Part shown: one piece after another, positions 12,603 to 25,931 of the stretch
Position numbering within the stretch: position 1 is the first letter of the stretch
How the letters are laid out: each line of letters opens with the position of its first letter
Origin: Solen grandis
Taxonomy: Eukaryota > Mollusca > Bivalvia > Adapedonta > Solenidae
DNA length: 64,000 nt
Assembly (NCBI GenBank): GCA_021229015.1
Contig: CM037781.1
Location: 33,707,525 to 33,771,524, forward strand
Direction of reading: 5' to 3'
Notes under the pieces: model-generated
What the model was told of the DNA's origin: nothing
Databases searched by the model: none
The model's input: the letters and a program-made list of their open reading frames with translations, nothing else
Program-made: the position numbers and the translations under genes

Positions 12603-12847
12603 TTCCCGCAAGGGTGAATTGATAATTCAATAATGTAAAGCATGTAAGTATGCAATACCATCCTAATCACCCACCAATACATTTTTATACTTGCATGTGT
12701 TCAAAATACTATGTTTATGTGATTTTAATTTCGACCATTTTCTACTTTAAAAATATAAAATTTTTATTTCATGCATTATACGTTTAAATAGAACAAATTA
12801 GGGTTATGCGTACTAATCAATGCATCTGCACAAGTATAAGCACAAGT

Positions 12848-12854
<7 letters not shown>

Positions 12855-12902
<48 letters not shown>
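12855..12902. repeat. (TA)n microsatellite at duplication edge
   Basis: About 24 TA repeats follow a short (CA)n run. Similarity between the two 12.9-kb copies ends here. Copy B has only a short TA run near 44957 before unrelated sequence. Confidence 0.95.
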
Positions 12903-12903
<1 letters not shown>

Positions 12904-13284
12904 CTACAAATTGTACCTTTGGTGTACTTTGCGATAATATGAACAACCTTTGGGAGACATTTTTATATATATGAAATAAAACCTCACAACTATGCATTAC
13001 ATGCATTCTTTCACTAAATAGGCCTTGTTAAGTGTTATTAAACATATATCCTTATAGATTCGGTCAAAAATACATGTCATAAAAAATATACATTTTTCCC
13101 TGTCGCCTAATGGTAAAGCACTTTTTGTTCATGAAAAACTGCAATGTTTGGGAGACTGTAGCCGAAAGATTGTAATGCGTGTGTATTTATATATATTATT
13201 ATATATAATGGCATTTTGCAATGTGTCAGTAAGACATATAGTGAAACTGTCCAAATAATATAGGCTTGTTTGTCCTCTTTCGAT

Positions 13285-13545
13285 GTTTACACCGGAGAGG
13301 ACTTTAGGTTTGCCCTCCGTCTGTCTCGCTGTCTGTCTGTCCATTCGTCCATACGTCCGGATGCCCGGAAATCTGGATCCCGCGGTAACTTAAAACCGTG
13401 AAGTATAATTTCATGAAAAGTGGTATATGATTAAACACGCCTCTTTGTTGTTTTTTTGTTTTTTTCTCGGACCAAAATTCTGGTTGCTATGGTTACAGAA
13501 AAAATATGAACCTCACCGGTAGGAGACTCATGTGTTGCGTGCAAT
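13285..13545 (-). mobile_element. Relative of the AGTCCCCTACCGGT element
   Basis: On the minus strand it starts GGTATTGCACGCAACACATG, then AGTCTCCTACCGGTGAGG, and ends with a GACAGACAG-type run, GAGGGCAAACCTAAAGTCC and CTCCGGTG. This matches both ends of the element at 8695-9381, but the middle is much shorter. An ORF across it is an accident of the GACA/TGTC repeats. Confidence 0.65.
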
Positions 13546-13739
13546 ACCAGTTACTTGTTTAACGGGGTTCGGAATATAGGTTTATGAAGTCGGCATCGGA
13601 CTAAATTCCATAATTTAATTACCAGGTTTTCAATGAGAATAATATAACAATACGTTAGACATGCAAAATCCAAAGTTGCATTGTAGTAAAAACTTGGAAT
13701 AGCCATCATCCGCAGTCCGATGTCCAAACCCCGCACTTC

Positions 13740-13998
13740 GAACATAGTTTAACATGTCTTAAGTGTATATGTATTATGAATATTAACAATCACACATACA
13801 CATATATGTCTTTCATATTCGAGTATTTAAGGACGTATTTCACAACAGCAGAGCCATACCTTTGTTATCTTTAATTCATAATATACCCCAATTTGGTCTA
13901 CAGGACCACAGTTGTAAGACTTGAGAGTATAAATATATGTTGGGGGGGTGCATATGTGCGATTTGATCAGATTTACTCCAGTTAATGTTAAAGAGTGT
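13740..13998 (+). repeat. Direct repeat unit 1
   Basis: Two blocks, TGTATATGTATTATGAATAT... and CCATACCTTTGTTATCTTTA..., recur at about 14455-14535 and 14800-14945. The spacing between blocks is larger in the second copy, which has acquired ~250 bp of extra sequence. No coding frame follows them. Confidence 0.75.
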
Positions 13999-14092
13999 AA
14001 AATAAAGGAAACTAATATTAATAACTCAAATACGAAGTACGTTCTGTGTATAGGTGAGTGTTAATATGGCATAATATCATATATATATTTAC

Positions 14093-14376
14093 CGACCCCG
14101 GTGGCCGAGTGGTTAGAGCGTCCGCCTCGGAAGCGGGAGATCGTGGGTTCGATCCCCGGCCGCGACATACCAAAGTCGTAAATATATGGTACTGTTACAG
14201 ATATCTTGCTTGGCGCTCAGCATATAAGGGTAATTGCAGGACTGGTTGGTCCGGTGTTAGGATAATGTGACTGGGTGTGGTATCATGCCTATGGCAGTGT
14301 GGCAGCACTATATCTATCTAAAGCAGACAAATGACTGAAATATTGTAGGTTGGACGTTAAACCCAACAAACAAACA
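14093..14376 (+). mobile_element. tRNA-derived SINE (family 2), full length
   Basis: The head is tRNA-like, with A box TGGCCGAGTGG and B box GGTTCGATCCC, followed by CGGCCGCGACATACCAAAGT. The body contains TGACTGGGTGTGG and CAGTGTGGCAGCAC, and the tail is ATGACTGAAATATTGTAGG, GGACGTTAAACCC and (CAAA)n. About 280 bp. It is transcribed by RNA polymerase III if active and depends on a partner LINE for mobility (family knowledge). Confidence 0.9.
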
Positions 14377-14384
14377 CATATATA

Positions 14385-14472
14385 TATTTAGACAAATCCA
14401 ACCTTTGGGTTACATTTTACGACCTTTCGGCGACACAAGTCGCTTAAAGGTTAGATTTGTCTAAATGTATAT
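14385..14472. repeat. Small palindrome after SINE
   Basis: TTTAGACAAATCCAACCTTT on the left pairs with AAAGGTTAGATTTGTCTAAA on the right around ~45 nt. It lies immediately 3' of the SINE tail and overlaps the start of the second direct-repeat unit. Confidence 0.7.
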
Positions 14473-14945
14473 GTATTATGAATATTAACACTCACACATA
14501 CACATAAATGTCTTTCATATTGGAGCATTTTGTATCAATTCATTTTGATTTTACCCTCTCTTTAAGTTACTTATTTTTGTTCAAGTTCCGCTGATATACC
14601 ATAGATATTGTCCTTAATCTGTACAAAATAGGCTAAAAAGGAACATCTAGAACTAGTCAGAGGTATACATGTGAACAATGGATTTTGATTAATATGTATC
14701 ACTAAAATGCATGTTTACATTTGTTAGGTTCGTTTCTGTTATAACAGTTGTTTTAAGCTTGAATTAACAAAAAGGGGTATAAATTGAATGTAACAAAGCC
14801 ATACCTTTGTTATCTTTAATTCATAATATACCCCCGTTTGGTCTACAGGACCACAGTTGATGGACTTGAGAGTATAAATATTTTGTTGGGGGATGCATAT
14901 GTGCGATTTAATCAGGTTTACTACAGTAAAAGTTGAAAATTGACA
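14455..14945 (+). repeat. Direct repeat unit 2
   Basis: Second copy of the blocks at 13740-13998: TATGTATTATGAATATTAAC at ~14468 and GCCATACCTTTGTTATCTTT at ~14800, ending GCATATGTGCGATTTAATCA. A ~250-bp stretch between them is absent from unit 1. Confidence 0.7.
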
Positions 14946-15029
14946 CTTCTTTAAAAATTACAAACAAACGCTTTGAAGCGATTGACTTATTTCAATAAAA
15001 CAACAAAGGTATCTACTTCTACTACTTTC

Positions 15030-15334
15030 TACGGTGGCCGAGTGGTTAGAGCGCCCGCATAGGTTGCAGGGGGTCGTTGGATCGATCCCCGGCCGCGACA
15101 TATCAAAGTCGTAAACAATTGTACTGTTATAGCTCCCTTCTTTGGCGCTCATCATAAAAAGGTAGTTCCAGGTTTGATTGGCCCGGTGTCAGGATAACGT
15201 GACTGGGTATGATATCATGTCACATGCCTGCCTCGTGATACTGCAGTGTGGAAGCACTATATCTGTCTCAAGTACACATCATCACCAAATGACTGAAATA
15301 CTGTCGGTGGGACGTTAAACCAAACAAACAAACC
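15030..15334 (+). mobile_element. tRNA-derived SINE (family 2), full length
   Basis: Same family as 14093-14376: A box GGTGGCCGAGTGG, B box GATCGATCCCC (with a Trp-like GTTGGATC start), CGGCCGCGACATATCAAAGT, GTGACTGGGTATGATATC, CATCATCACCAAATGACTGA and GGGACGTTAAACC(AAACA)n. It keeps a segment (CATGCCTGCCTCGTGATACT) missing from the first copy, so it is closer to a full consensus. Confidence 0.9.
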
Positions 15335-17950
15335 ACTTCTCCTACCAAAATTAGCTGGCTGTTATTACATGTATATGACTTATATCTAGAACATACTTAG
15401 TCCAAGCTCGTGCCTTTTTTTCAAATCCAATATGAAATTCATAACAATATAAACAGCGATAGATAAACATATGCATAATCCCATTTTTACAATGACATTG
15501 AAACATGATAGTGCATCAGTTTGATAATAAACCCCCCATCCAGCTGCCCTTTTTCAATGAAGTAACCATTGACCATTTAATGCAAGATGATAATAACAAA
15601 GTCTTAATGAACGTGTGTTAAGATAGCATTGGTACGGCACCTTGCATTTTAATATTTTAATTAGTGGTGGAAATTAGTATTAATACGAAATGGAAGGTCA
15701 AGAGGCTAGGGTCGCATCATTATTTTATAGCTCATTCTATATATCAAAAACCCTCAGTTCTAGTCCCCGACTTTTTTTTTGCTTTTAGTGTTGTTTTTTT
15801 TCCAAAGGATTATATATAAGGCAATAAGTGACTTGCATCACCTTCACCGACAAAAAGCGAAAACCAATAGGCGCGAACGTCATTTATAGGGACCATCTTT
15901 AAATGCAGCTATGTAAAGGCAGATACTTATACATTTTCCGAAATAACGCACTCTAGAGTTAACGAGGGCGCACTCACCCGTCATGAGCTAGGGTACCGGA
16001 CAAATCGGTGGGGCATGAGGAAATCTTATATGACAACAATAACTCTCCCTAATCTAATGATTTAAGCTGACGTGAGTTTAATTGAAGAAAAGCACAGGGC
16101 AGATGCATGATTAGAGTAATTTTTAAATTTGATTATACTTAAGAGAGAGAAAGAGAGGGGGGAGGGGGTGGGGCGTGGAAGAAAGAGGTAGATAACTGGT
16201 CTGATATGACTAAGTGCGGCATGAGAAAACACGATGTGTAATTGTTTATGTCAAAAGCAACAGACCAAATGACTGAGTAAACAAAATAACCATTAACTTT
16301 TACAGTTTTATTTTTCCAGAAGTTGTAATTATACTTCATGCTTTCATTGCAATATATCCAACTTAAACCTGCATAGTTGACTTATACAACCAGTGGAACT
16401 ATTTTCAACGCGAATGTATGCATAAAAGGGGGTAATGCGATTGTAAGAATAAATTATAGTGTCTGACTTTTGACTTTAGAGGCTTTCCCTTCTCAAAAAG
16501 AAAGAAAGAAAAAAACAAAACAAACAAACAAACATACACCTAGCTCAGGTTACTTAACGCTTTGCTACTGAACTATTCTTATCAAGAGAATAACTAATGG
16601 GAAGATTATAATTTCACGGACTTGTACTTTTTGTACTTTAATCCTGTGCCGCCCCCCCCCCCCCCCCCCCCCAAAAAAAATTAAATATCTGAACTGATCT
16701 GTTTTGTTATCATTGTATCATTGTTCTTGTTGTTGATTATGATGATAATGATGTTTGTTTTGAAACTAACATTAACACAGCCTTAGTAGCTAACTGTTCT
16801 GAAATTCCCTGCATCTTGCAGACCCTAACAATTAACTCTTCTAATGATAATATTAAAAAGGATTTGCCCCTTATTGATCTATGTATTAGTTATTTTCATG
16901 GACTTTTAAGAACACACTTTAGATATCTCTGAACCAAACGGTCTACATCTGAGGTTATTTAATAATGTGTAGAGGAAATATTTAGACTAACTGTTTGCAA
17001 ATTATGTATGCATATTCTGAAATGGCTTTGCTTTATTTAAGTCGTGTTTCAAAAACATGCAAGGCGTCGTTGATGCTTTACATCAAAATTAGTCCTGTAA
17101 GGTTAAGGGAAGAAGCAAGTACCACATAGCAGCGAAACGGATATCATATCATTTCCCGAATTGACAGAGAATCACGCCAATAACAACAACAGTCCTTCGG
17201 TCCGATTCTTTGACGCTTGCGTCAAAAGATTCTTGTATTGTGTTTGTAATTTGCTGCTGAAAAAGTACAGGATCTAAACTAATAGATACGCTACTCAGCG
17301 AAATTTTGTATATTCCCGGAGCGAATCCTCGGAGTTGCGCCAGAACGAGAGTTTATAGTAAATTTAAGTGATAGCAAAATAACGATCGATAGAACAATTC
17401 AATTATTTTGTATTATTTATCATAATAATTCTTTAATTTACTTGATGTTGTCCGATACCTGATTGTTTGTGATAGAACAGGTAGGTGAACTGGTTCAATA
17501 CTACAATACTGGAGGATAGTTCAATGTAATACTAACGTGGAAACAGCCATGTATAAAGAGGGGGGTAACTTCAAGAAACTTCACTTCAGAATTTTGGAAA
17601 AAAAATACATCTGCAGCTGTCCTGCGTTCACTTACCGTGAATAGTCGCTAAAGTGAGCGATTGCATCCCTGTTACTATAGCATATATTTTCCAAACAAAG
17701 AACTTGCAACCGTTTGATTATCGGTTGCGCATCGCTACGTGACTTTAATTGTACATATCATGGGGAGTGACTGCTGCGGAGAGTTTGCTGTTTGTTGACG
17801 TGAGCGACTGTAATTACTGATTATAACTCTGACTCTCATTTCAAGCCGGACATTAATTAATGCGAAGCACGTTCATGGCTTACTAACAGAGTCTGTCCAT
17901 TATAAGTCTCTTTGTTATTTTGAGTCCTGAAGACTACACTTGGGATAATC
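15335..17950. other. Gene-free stretch
   Basis: No frame longer than ~66 codons and no exon-like segment that I recognise. It includes a GA/G-rich tract near 16140-16175, a pure C run at 16652-16672 and a short palindrome at 17204-17232 (TTTGACGC/GCGTCAAA). Confidence 0.6.
16652..16672. repeat. Poly-C tract
   Basis: 21 consecutive C followed by A8. A homopolymer of this kind is prone to sequencing and assembly length error. Confidence 0.95.
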
Positions 17951-17954
17951 ATGC

Positions 17955-19030
17955 CAAGAAAAAATCATTATCTCGTTCTTACAACATATTATCTTGAAAT
18001 AATGAGATACATATATCTTAAAACGAGATATTGACACATAAAAACGAGTCAAATATCTTGAATGAATAATTTACGAGATACTTATATCCATAATTACAAA
18101 ATAATATGACCATATTTCTAATGCTATCTACATAAAAAACAACTATTTCAATCATGTATTTAAGCTCGATTTCGAAACATTTTTTATAGCTGATAGTATC
18201 CTTCTCGATGATTTCTGGGTTGGATCAGTACTTTGCGCCTGAGATAATCATGAAAACATCCACAGTTAGGTACGTTATCAACGGACCACATGACCTCCTT
18301 ATTAGCACAATAAATGTTCAATTCTTGAAGTTATCTGATACAATACATGCATAACACCGTAAACAGGCCCCTTTAGTTAACTTTGCAAATAACAAAATAT
18401 AAGTTTTGTGGTTCAGTGTTGGAACCTTTGTACTTGTTTTCACGTTAAAATGAAGCACCCGTTGTAATGGTCCTGCACTATATTGGACTGTAGTTATGTT
18501 TGTGTCACATTATGATGGGGGGAATTATTGGAATGGATTTGCACTGTACATGAATACCATTCTGTTGCGCAAGTTTTTTTTTTGTTTTTTTGCTTATTAA
18601 GCCAACTTTTGAATGTTTATTGGGGCTTATTAAGCCAACATTTGAATATTTAAGTCTATCAAATTACTCAGATATGAATTAGTATATTCTATCAATATGA
18701 ACAATTCAAAGATTTAAATTATTTTTTTCATCCTGTTGTTCTTGACGGACTGATTTCTCCAGCCATTATTGTGTTAAATTGATAACTATTAATACGTATA
18801 TATGAAATGTTTATTAATACTTGTATTATTGTCAAGATAAGTTTGTGACAATTTTGAACATTTAATTTGTTAATATAATTTATTAATGTACATACATGTA
18901 TATCAGATACGTAAGTATAATTAGTATCTCGAGATCTTTTCTCGTTACAATCAGATACACATGTACTATCTCGTAATAATGACACATGACCTGGTTATTA
19001 GGAGATAAGTCGTTACGATTATCATTTAAC
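17955..19030. mobile_element. Possible element with TATCTCGTT-type ends
   Basis: 17955-18115 contains several TATCTCGTT and ACGAGATA motifs in both orientations (ATTATCTCGTTCTTAC, AAACGAGATATTG, TTACGAGATACTT). A similar motif cluster is at 18920-19020 (AGTATCTCGAGA, ACTATCTCGTAATAA). The two clusters may be the termini of one ~1.1-kb non-autonomous element. The middle has no coding potential. Confidence 0.4.
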
Positions 19031-19336
19031 TTACTCCTGATTGGCACTAGGCTGCTTTCATATGAATCTGAATTCTCAATTATGTAAAATGTCCAATCAT
19101 TATTCTCGCAGATGAAGATGGTACTTAATTACGATTTTCATTCTTTTACTCAAACTATGCCCATTTGTTTCCATGGGGATTTGAATATGATACTCAAATT
19201 TTAGTCTGCGATCATGCTTAACTAAATTCGAGAACACAGGGCCCACATTTTGTGAAAAGTTGTAAATATCAGTTTTCAATGTAACTATTAATGACGACTT
19301 TATCGTTATAGGTGAAAAACTATTCAATAACTTTGT

Positions 19337-19643
19337 GTGTTTGTTTGATGGGTTTAACGTCCCAACAACAATAATTCAGTCATTTTGAAAATATGTCTAC
19401 TTGATACAAATATATCTCTACCACACTGCAGTATTACACCTTAGACATGTGGCATGATACCATACCCAGTTACATTAGCCTGTCACCGGACCAACCAGTC
19501 ATGCAATTGCCCTTATATAGCGTCAAGCAAGGGACCTATACCAATACAATTCTTTGCGATTTGGTATGACGCGAACGGGGATCGAACACACGACCGCTCG
19601 CTCTAGAGGCGGACGCTCTAACCACTCGACTGCGGGTTCGGCG
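19337..19643 (-). mobile_element. tRNA-derived SINE (family 2), full length, minus strand
   Basis: Reading the minus strand: a head with GTCGAGTGGTTAGAGCG and a B box GTTCGATCCCC-like GTGTTCGATCCCC, then ACCAAATCG, TTGGTCCGGTGACAGGCTAA, GTAACTGGGTATGG, a degraded ACTGAATTATTGTTG, GGGACGTTAAACCC and ATCAAACAAACAC. Same family as 14093 and 15030. Confidence 0.88.
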
Positions 19644-22600
19644 TTCCTTATTATTACGTTTGTTGCTTGATCTGCTGTAAGCAGAGGTGAAACATAAGTA
19701 TTACTTTTCCGTTATCGGTCTGTCCGTCCGTTCGTCTGTCTGGCTGTCACACTTTTCCCGTCACGCTAAAGAAAATTCTTGTTTTGAAATGAAATTGCGA
19801 AAGACTGAATATTTGTGCTGTGTAATATCTAACCACAGTTGCTTCAAGCGACAAGAGATAAAACCTCTTCGCGGCATATATAAATGTACCCTAAAGGTTG
19901 TAATGGTGTTAACAAAAAGTCGGAATACAGGAATTTTATATATTTGGTAATACTATTAATAAATTGTAAACACAAATATAATTGGCGATTTTATCTGTTT
20001 GTAAAGGTTTTATTTTACATCCAGAGATTAACATTTTTTTCCAAAACCTCATATTTGATAAAGTATGATATATTGTTGTCTTGACCTTTGACCTGGTGCA
20101 CCTAAATAAATAAATCAGGAATATCACCTATACACACAATCATATTCATGTACCTTATGATAAAAATGATTGTACATTCTAATCAAAACTACAGTGGACT
20201 TTAATAATTCTGTCACAACTGAATAATATCCACATGCATAAACTTATCTACATAAATGAAAAATTTTTATCTTGCTATTCTTGAAAATAGGGCATTTATT
20301 AAATACTCGAAATTTCAGAAACTATTTTATGAATTACTATTAAATGCAGTTTTTATCATAGGAAATTTGCTTCTTTATTTTCGGGGGAGGGGAGGGGGGG
20401 GGTAAACTTAAAACCGGTTTCTCATTCATAAAATAACATACAATCCAGGGGTCGTGTAAAGATGTTATCACACTCACAAGAGATAGAGAGAGAGAGAGAG
20501 CACAGATGAGAAAAAATCAGAACACTAGTAAAGGAGACAATTTGTCTGCACACAATGGTTAATTTTGCCGAAATAGCGCTGGACTGTATATTTAAGTTCG
20601 ATCCTGAGAAGGAGCGAGAATACTGGCTCAGCTCAGGCAAATTCAGTCGTATAACCGGACATCTGTCGATACTTATCTTTTATTGTTTACTTTTCATGTC
20701 CCTTTTGAGAAACTGATCCAATGAGTATACATCGATGGAATATATTAATAAATTTATCGCTTTGTGACGTCACTCTTATTTCTCCTTACTTAATTTTACA
20801 AAAAAGCTCAAGTTTAAATAACTGGATAAAAGCTATTTAAGACGGATTTTATCGGGAACAGTATTGTTTTCCTTATCATCAATATCACGTTTGCTCCATT
20901 GATAGTTTAGTGGCACGTGGGTCGAAGATTACTGATAATGGTTGTAAAATAAATAAATGAATGAATATGTTTACATTCTCCTACACTGGTCCGGTACAAT
21001 GTAACCAGATATCCATGATACCGTACTGGGAACAGCAGGCAGAAATTTTCTCATTTATCTAGCAATTCAGAAACTCTGAAGGATTAACCAGCTTGTCTCG
21101 TCTTAGAGTGTACGTCTGTTAAAACTCGATGAGCCTGATAAGCGACACTATATTCATGTGCCGGTTATAGTTTAGGTTTCAAAATTAATACATGTACATA
21201 TATCTGGTCTATATATCATGTATATATATATATGTTGGAGCATCTAACAGATGCAAAGGATGGACGATTCCTGTTCTAAATCTAAAATTTATTTGCATGC
21301 TTTCCATATTTTTTTCATTGCTCTTCATATTTTCCTTCACTACAAAAAAATTCATTAATGAATTCTAATTATTTTTTTCTACAAAAGTAACTTCTAAAAT
21401 CTAGTTGTCATTTAAACGGGGCCACATAATCGAAATAAAAATGGCTTAAGGCACAAAATGCTCTAAAATAAAGTAGTAAGTAATAGAAAAAGAAGTTGGT
21501 ACCGTACCAAAATGCAAATACAGTATATAAGTAAATAAAGGGCAGCAAATAAACATTGTCATGATATCAGTGGGGTCCTCTTAGACTTTTGGAGAAAACA
21601 TGAGGTACATACTTATTAATGTTTTATAAATGTAAATTCATATTTTGAAGAATTGATACTGTCCAGACTGTAACAGACACCTTGAAAAATATTTTTGCAA
21701 GTGAATCTGTTGAGAATAATTACGACAGTATTTTTTCACTTAATGACATCGTTGAGATTGTCCAGAGTCGTAGTTTTCATTGTTACGACTAACCGCAATG
21801 CACGACTTAATTATTCAATGTCCACGTTGTTCCAACGACTGTTGCAAAACTTGCAAACTCTGTACTGTCGGATTATTTTACAAAAAGCTTGTTAACAGTA
21901 TACTCCAGTCATGTGATGAAAGTAAAGTCTATAGCTGCGACATTTGTTTGCAGTTATAAGTTATGCAAATTGATATAAAATTTTAATTGAAAAAAGAGGT
22001 CTTTCTGTGAAGTATACTTTCAAAATTTGTCTTAATCTTGGCGTTAATGTCTAACAAATAAATGGTCAAATTTTGCGCTTAAGTTCTTCTAAACCTAATA
22101 GCGATCAATACCATCAAAGCAATGATAAGCTTTAAACTGTCAAATAATGGTTATCTAATGGGTGAATTGACATGTTATGACCCACCCCACTTGATATTTT
22201 GTTGCCATGAGTTATCTCCCCTGAAAACTAAAACACTCATTTTAACCTCACCATTTTCCTATGGTAAAGTTTTGATTTTTTCTCACGAAAGGTGATACAT
22301 AATCATAAAATGCACCTCTCTATCACAAGTTTTTCTCATAAATCAAATTCAGTTTTTCATATTCACAGTTAATGCATATTTCCCATAGGCTTAAATGTTA
22401 GCTTATATGCAGATTATCTCCCTTAAATTTGATAACACTTGGAAAAAAAAACAACACTTCGTGATTTTTTTATTTTTGAATGTCTTCAAAGTGACAAAGT
22501 TTCATAGAAATATTACCATCCAGTGGCAAAATATGAAATATGGTTTGGAAGACCTTAAGAAAAAAGCATCATTCCAGAAACTAGACAGCTATTTCTGATA

Positions 22601-23054
22601 AAATGATGAAAATACTTAAAATTGAGTTTGGCTAATGTTTACTATGAAATACTTGGCTCGCTCATGTTTTAAAGGACGTGCACACATTCTACTTCTATTG
22701 ATACATTATTTCCCCATTTTGATATATAATAGGTACAATGTGTTTGAACATGTACACGAAAAAAAAGGCAATTTAAAGTCCAATTCATCTATACAGGCGA
22801 TAAATGATGGAAGAAATTTATAATTAATTAAGCATGATTTAAAAAAGTGTGTGCATTTTTATAAACATGTAGGTTTTAAATCTTTGTTCCGGTCTTAACT
22901 AAACTGGTTTATATATAAAGGATGATTAGTTGTTATTTTCACTCAATAGTCTTGGTTTCACTAATGTTTAACTCCGTTGTAAAGCATTAAACTTTTCGTC
23001 TGTGCTCTCGTTCGTGTGTGCGTGCGTACGTCCGTGTCTCTGTTCATCTGTCCG
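19644..23054. other. Gene-free stretch
   Basis: No recognisable gene. Contents are AT-rich DNA, a G-rich tract at 20384-20402, a short GA repeat near 20485, and a block at about 22150-22640 (GAGTTATCTCCCCTGAAA, TTTTCCTATGGTAAAGTTTT) that looks like a dispersed repeat but has no second copy in the window. Short ORFs here have no protein-like features. Confidence 0.55.
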
Positions 23055-23530
23055 TCCGTCAAACCTTTGCGTTTAAGCTTTTTTAAAATCTCTTTATGTG
23101 AATTTACTTGGATACGCATGTATTATTACATGTTAGTATGAAATCTATGCTTAATATTATGCAAATTTATGGCTGTGACCATTTTTACAATGTGGGGAGA
23201 ACAGCTTTACCTCAGTTTTACCTTTGTGTTTAAGCTTTTTTTTTCAATGAAGATGACTTCACATCTTTATGAAACTAGGTACACATGTACGGCGTAATAT
23301 GGAATTTTTTTATAGTTATGCAAATTGAAAGCTGTGACCTACAATTCATGAGTGGATGAACATGGATAAATTGATTATTCTGCCTAAGGTTTACCTTTGT
23401 GTGTTAGCTTTTTTTTTCTGAAGATAAATTTTCATTTTTAAAAAAAAACTAGGAACACATGTACATCATGATACAACATATCTGATATTTATGCATGATT
23501 ATGGCTGTAAAATATATTTTTACTGTTTGT
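23055..23530 (+). repeat. Three degenerate ~170-bp tandem units
   Basis: Each unit starts near ACCTTTGYGTTTAAGCTTTT, contains CACATGTAC or a similar motif, and ATGCAAATT-ATGGCTGTGACC. Units begin near 23063, 23220 and 23392. A GTCCGT-type run (23015-23060) precedes the array, like the ends of other bivalve repeats in this window. Confidence 0.7.
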
Positions 23531-24414
23531 GGTTGTCACGAACACTTCACTGGTGGTAACTCTGCTTCAGGTTCTTCATGCGCCAACTAATAATGCTTGG
23601 GTCTGATAAATTATCACAGAGCTATGGTCTTTTGTATTTTTTGGTCAACTTATTTGCCTTACCTCTCCCAAACCTCTGGTTTAACTTGGGTGAAACTTCA
23701 TGAGATTAATAGTACATGCAAGTGTTTTTTGCATGTATATTAATATCAAAAGTATTTAGTTCTTATGGTCGCTAGGTCGTCGTTGTTGTCCTCGAAAATA
23801 GAGTCGCAGAGACACACTCCCTTGGTTTTGTTAATACATTCAAGACGTTTATATCCATAGTTTTCAAAAGAAAAATCCAGAAATTCTTCAATATATTTTC
23901 AATTATGATCACTGTTAATTGCCTGATCTTTGTACCAACACACACTTTTCGGAAGTACAAACATACAAGTCATTATTTTGAACTATCAATTATCTCCGGA
24001 GTAATAAATGACCAGTTACCTGCTGATACTCCCTGCGTGTAGGACTGGGTATTTGAAGCAAGGTTATGATAAATACAAGAACTTACGAATCGAACAACAA
24101 TGTTTAAATTATTACTATACATGTATTCCATTTAAAACCAAGAGGTCTCATTTTCACCTCTTTTTATGTACTTCGTTAAGGATATCATTAATGACATAAA
24201 TACCGATCTAATTGATTGCTTTCCAGTTGTTCTTAATCATTTCAATCTTGCATAATGCCTCGATCACGGAACATTCTCTCTGTCAACTTAGTTATAGCGT
24301 GTGCAAGGTCAACACTAAATACAGTTTGACTATACAAGCTTTTTTTTCTTCTTTTTCTGAGTTTTTCTTATAGTGACTTTGTCACTTTGAAAGATGAATT
24401 GTGTGCTAGAAGTT

Positions 24415-25045
24415 GGCAAAACATCTGACATCATCATTCGATATTCAATATCGAGCTAAAGGCGAATTTCTAATCACATATGAGATCCAAATTCGACAAA
24501 AAAAAATCAACAAAGCGTCGAATATCGAGCCATATATGACATCATTATTCGATATTTGATATCAAGACACGGCAAAATTTGTCCATTACTGATCAAGATT
24601 TCAAGATCAAACGATATTTAGCATTATAGAACTGGTGGTCAATTTCACGCAAGCTTTGAGATCAATTTTCATAACTTGTTACAGACGAATATCGAACTTT
24701 GTTTTACTCGTAATACTGAGCGTAGCCGGACATAATTGACTATATAGGAAATGCAAATATCGAGCTATTGGCGAATTTCGAGCCTGAGTTCGAAATTCAA
24801 AAACAATAATTCAGTTAATATCAAGCTAGGTTCTAATACTGAGTCAAGTTGGACATCGTTACTGTCCATATAGAACATACTAATATTAATTTTCCGGTTG
24901 AATCAAAATTCACATATTTACTACAGCCGAATATCTAGCTAGATTCAAATACCGAGCCAAGTCGAACATCATTACTGACCATATAAGACATACAGATATC
25001 AGGCTAACGGCAAATTTCAAGCCAGGTCTGAGATCAAAATTAAAG
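24415..25045 (+). repeat. Degenerate ~110-bp tandem repeats (ATATCGAGCT)
   Basis: About five diverged units share CATCATTACTG, a ~10-nt variable part, ATATCGAGCTA and GGCGAATTTC. They are seen near 24430, 24540, 24745, 24850 and 24965. No coding frame. Confidence 0.6.
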
Positions 25046-25282
25046 AGGGCCAAGATGATACTGAATCGCTCACTTGAGAAACATTGTCAATTATTGTATT
25101 ATGAGTCATATTGAATACATGATCCACACAGAAGTACAGCAAGATTATTTAAATTCCACTGTGAAATTGTACCTGCCATCCAATATTAGGAAGTTATAGC
25201 TCTGATAAGTCTATATAAAATCAAGTGACCCTTGGTGTCAGTTTTGACAACAGGACCATGAATTGAACAAACTGGTTGAGGT

Positions 25283-25382
25283 NNNNNNNNNNNNNNNNNN
25301 NNNNNNNNNNNNNNNNNNNNNNNNNNNNNNNNNNNNNNNNNNNNNNNNNNNNNNNNNNNNNNNNNNNNNNNNNNNNNNNNNN
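25283..25382. other. Assembly gap (100 N)
   Basis: Exactly 100 N, a scaffolding placeholder; the true distance is unknown. It separates the contig holding copy A of the duplication from the contig holding the foldback-like element and copy B. Confidence 0.99.
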
Positions 25383-25931
25383 GACATTTCGTTTTTCTTT
25401 TTTGCTTTTCGTAAAAACTGTGAATTTTTATTGTAGAGAAACTCAGTGTGGTGGTTTTAAGTGTCACATCCATTATTTGGGGTTTTGTTTGCAGCAGAAT
25501 ATGCAATCCTCCATAAGTCTTAGTGTAAGTATTTCTAAATATTCATTTAAAGTTTTTAGACATGCAATACAATCATATAAAAGGTCGTCTAATATCAGGA
25601 TTCAAGGAAAAATTAAACCTCAGCTAACGCAAAGTAATAACTAATAGTGAGGGGCGTATTTCATCTATTTTTTTCCTATAAACATAACTAAAAAACCCTT
25701 AAAATATTTTATTTCCTGACAATTTTTCATACATTGTCATTTTCATTGTAACCTTAACTCATTACATAAGTACTAGATCCGGAATTTTTCCAACTTAACC
25801 TATAAGTAATAATTTAAAACTAACACACATAAATCCTGCATTCTTTGTGACGCCTAGGTTAAAATGGTTGATTAACTATTCCTTAGTCCTCGCTGTGAGG
25901 TCCGAGTCGCTCAGATACATTCATTTTAGTA

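Larger units (their letters stand above)
1..12850. repeat. 12.9-kb segmental duplication, copy A
   Basis: This block recurs in the same orientation at 32034-44955, with mostly single-base differences, microsatellite length changes and a few indels. It contains the whole visible GT92 gene. The left edge coincides with the window edge, so the duplication probably continues upstream. The right edge lies at a TA microsatellite near 12850, where copy A runs into a long (TA)n and copy B goes into unrelated sequence. The first ~300 bases match the outer part of the right arm of the foldback-like element near 32034-32338. Confidence 0.95.

Noticed and set aside
14093..14165. Functional tRNA gene (Ser/Leu-like)
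   Set aside because: The tRNA-like head continues into a conserved SINE body and tail seen at several other sites, so it is a SINE promoter region.
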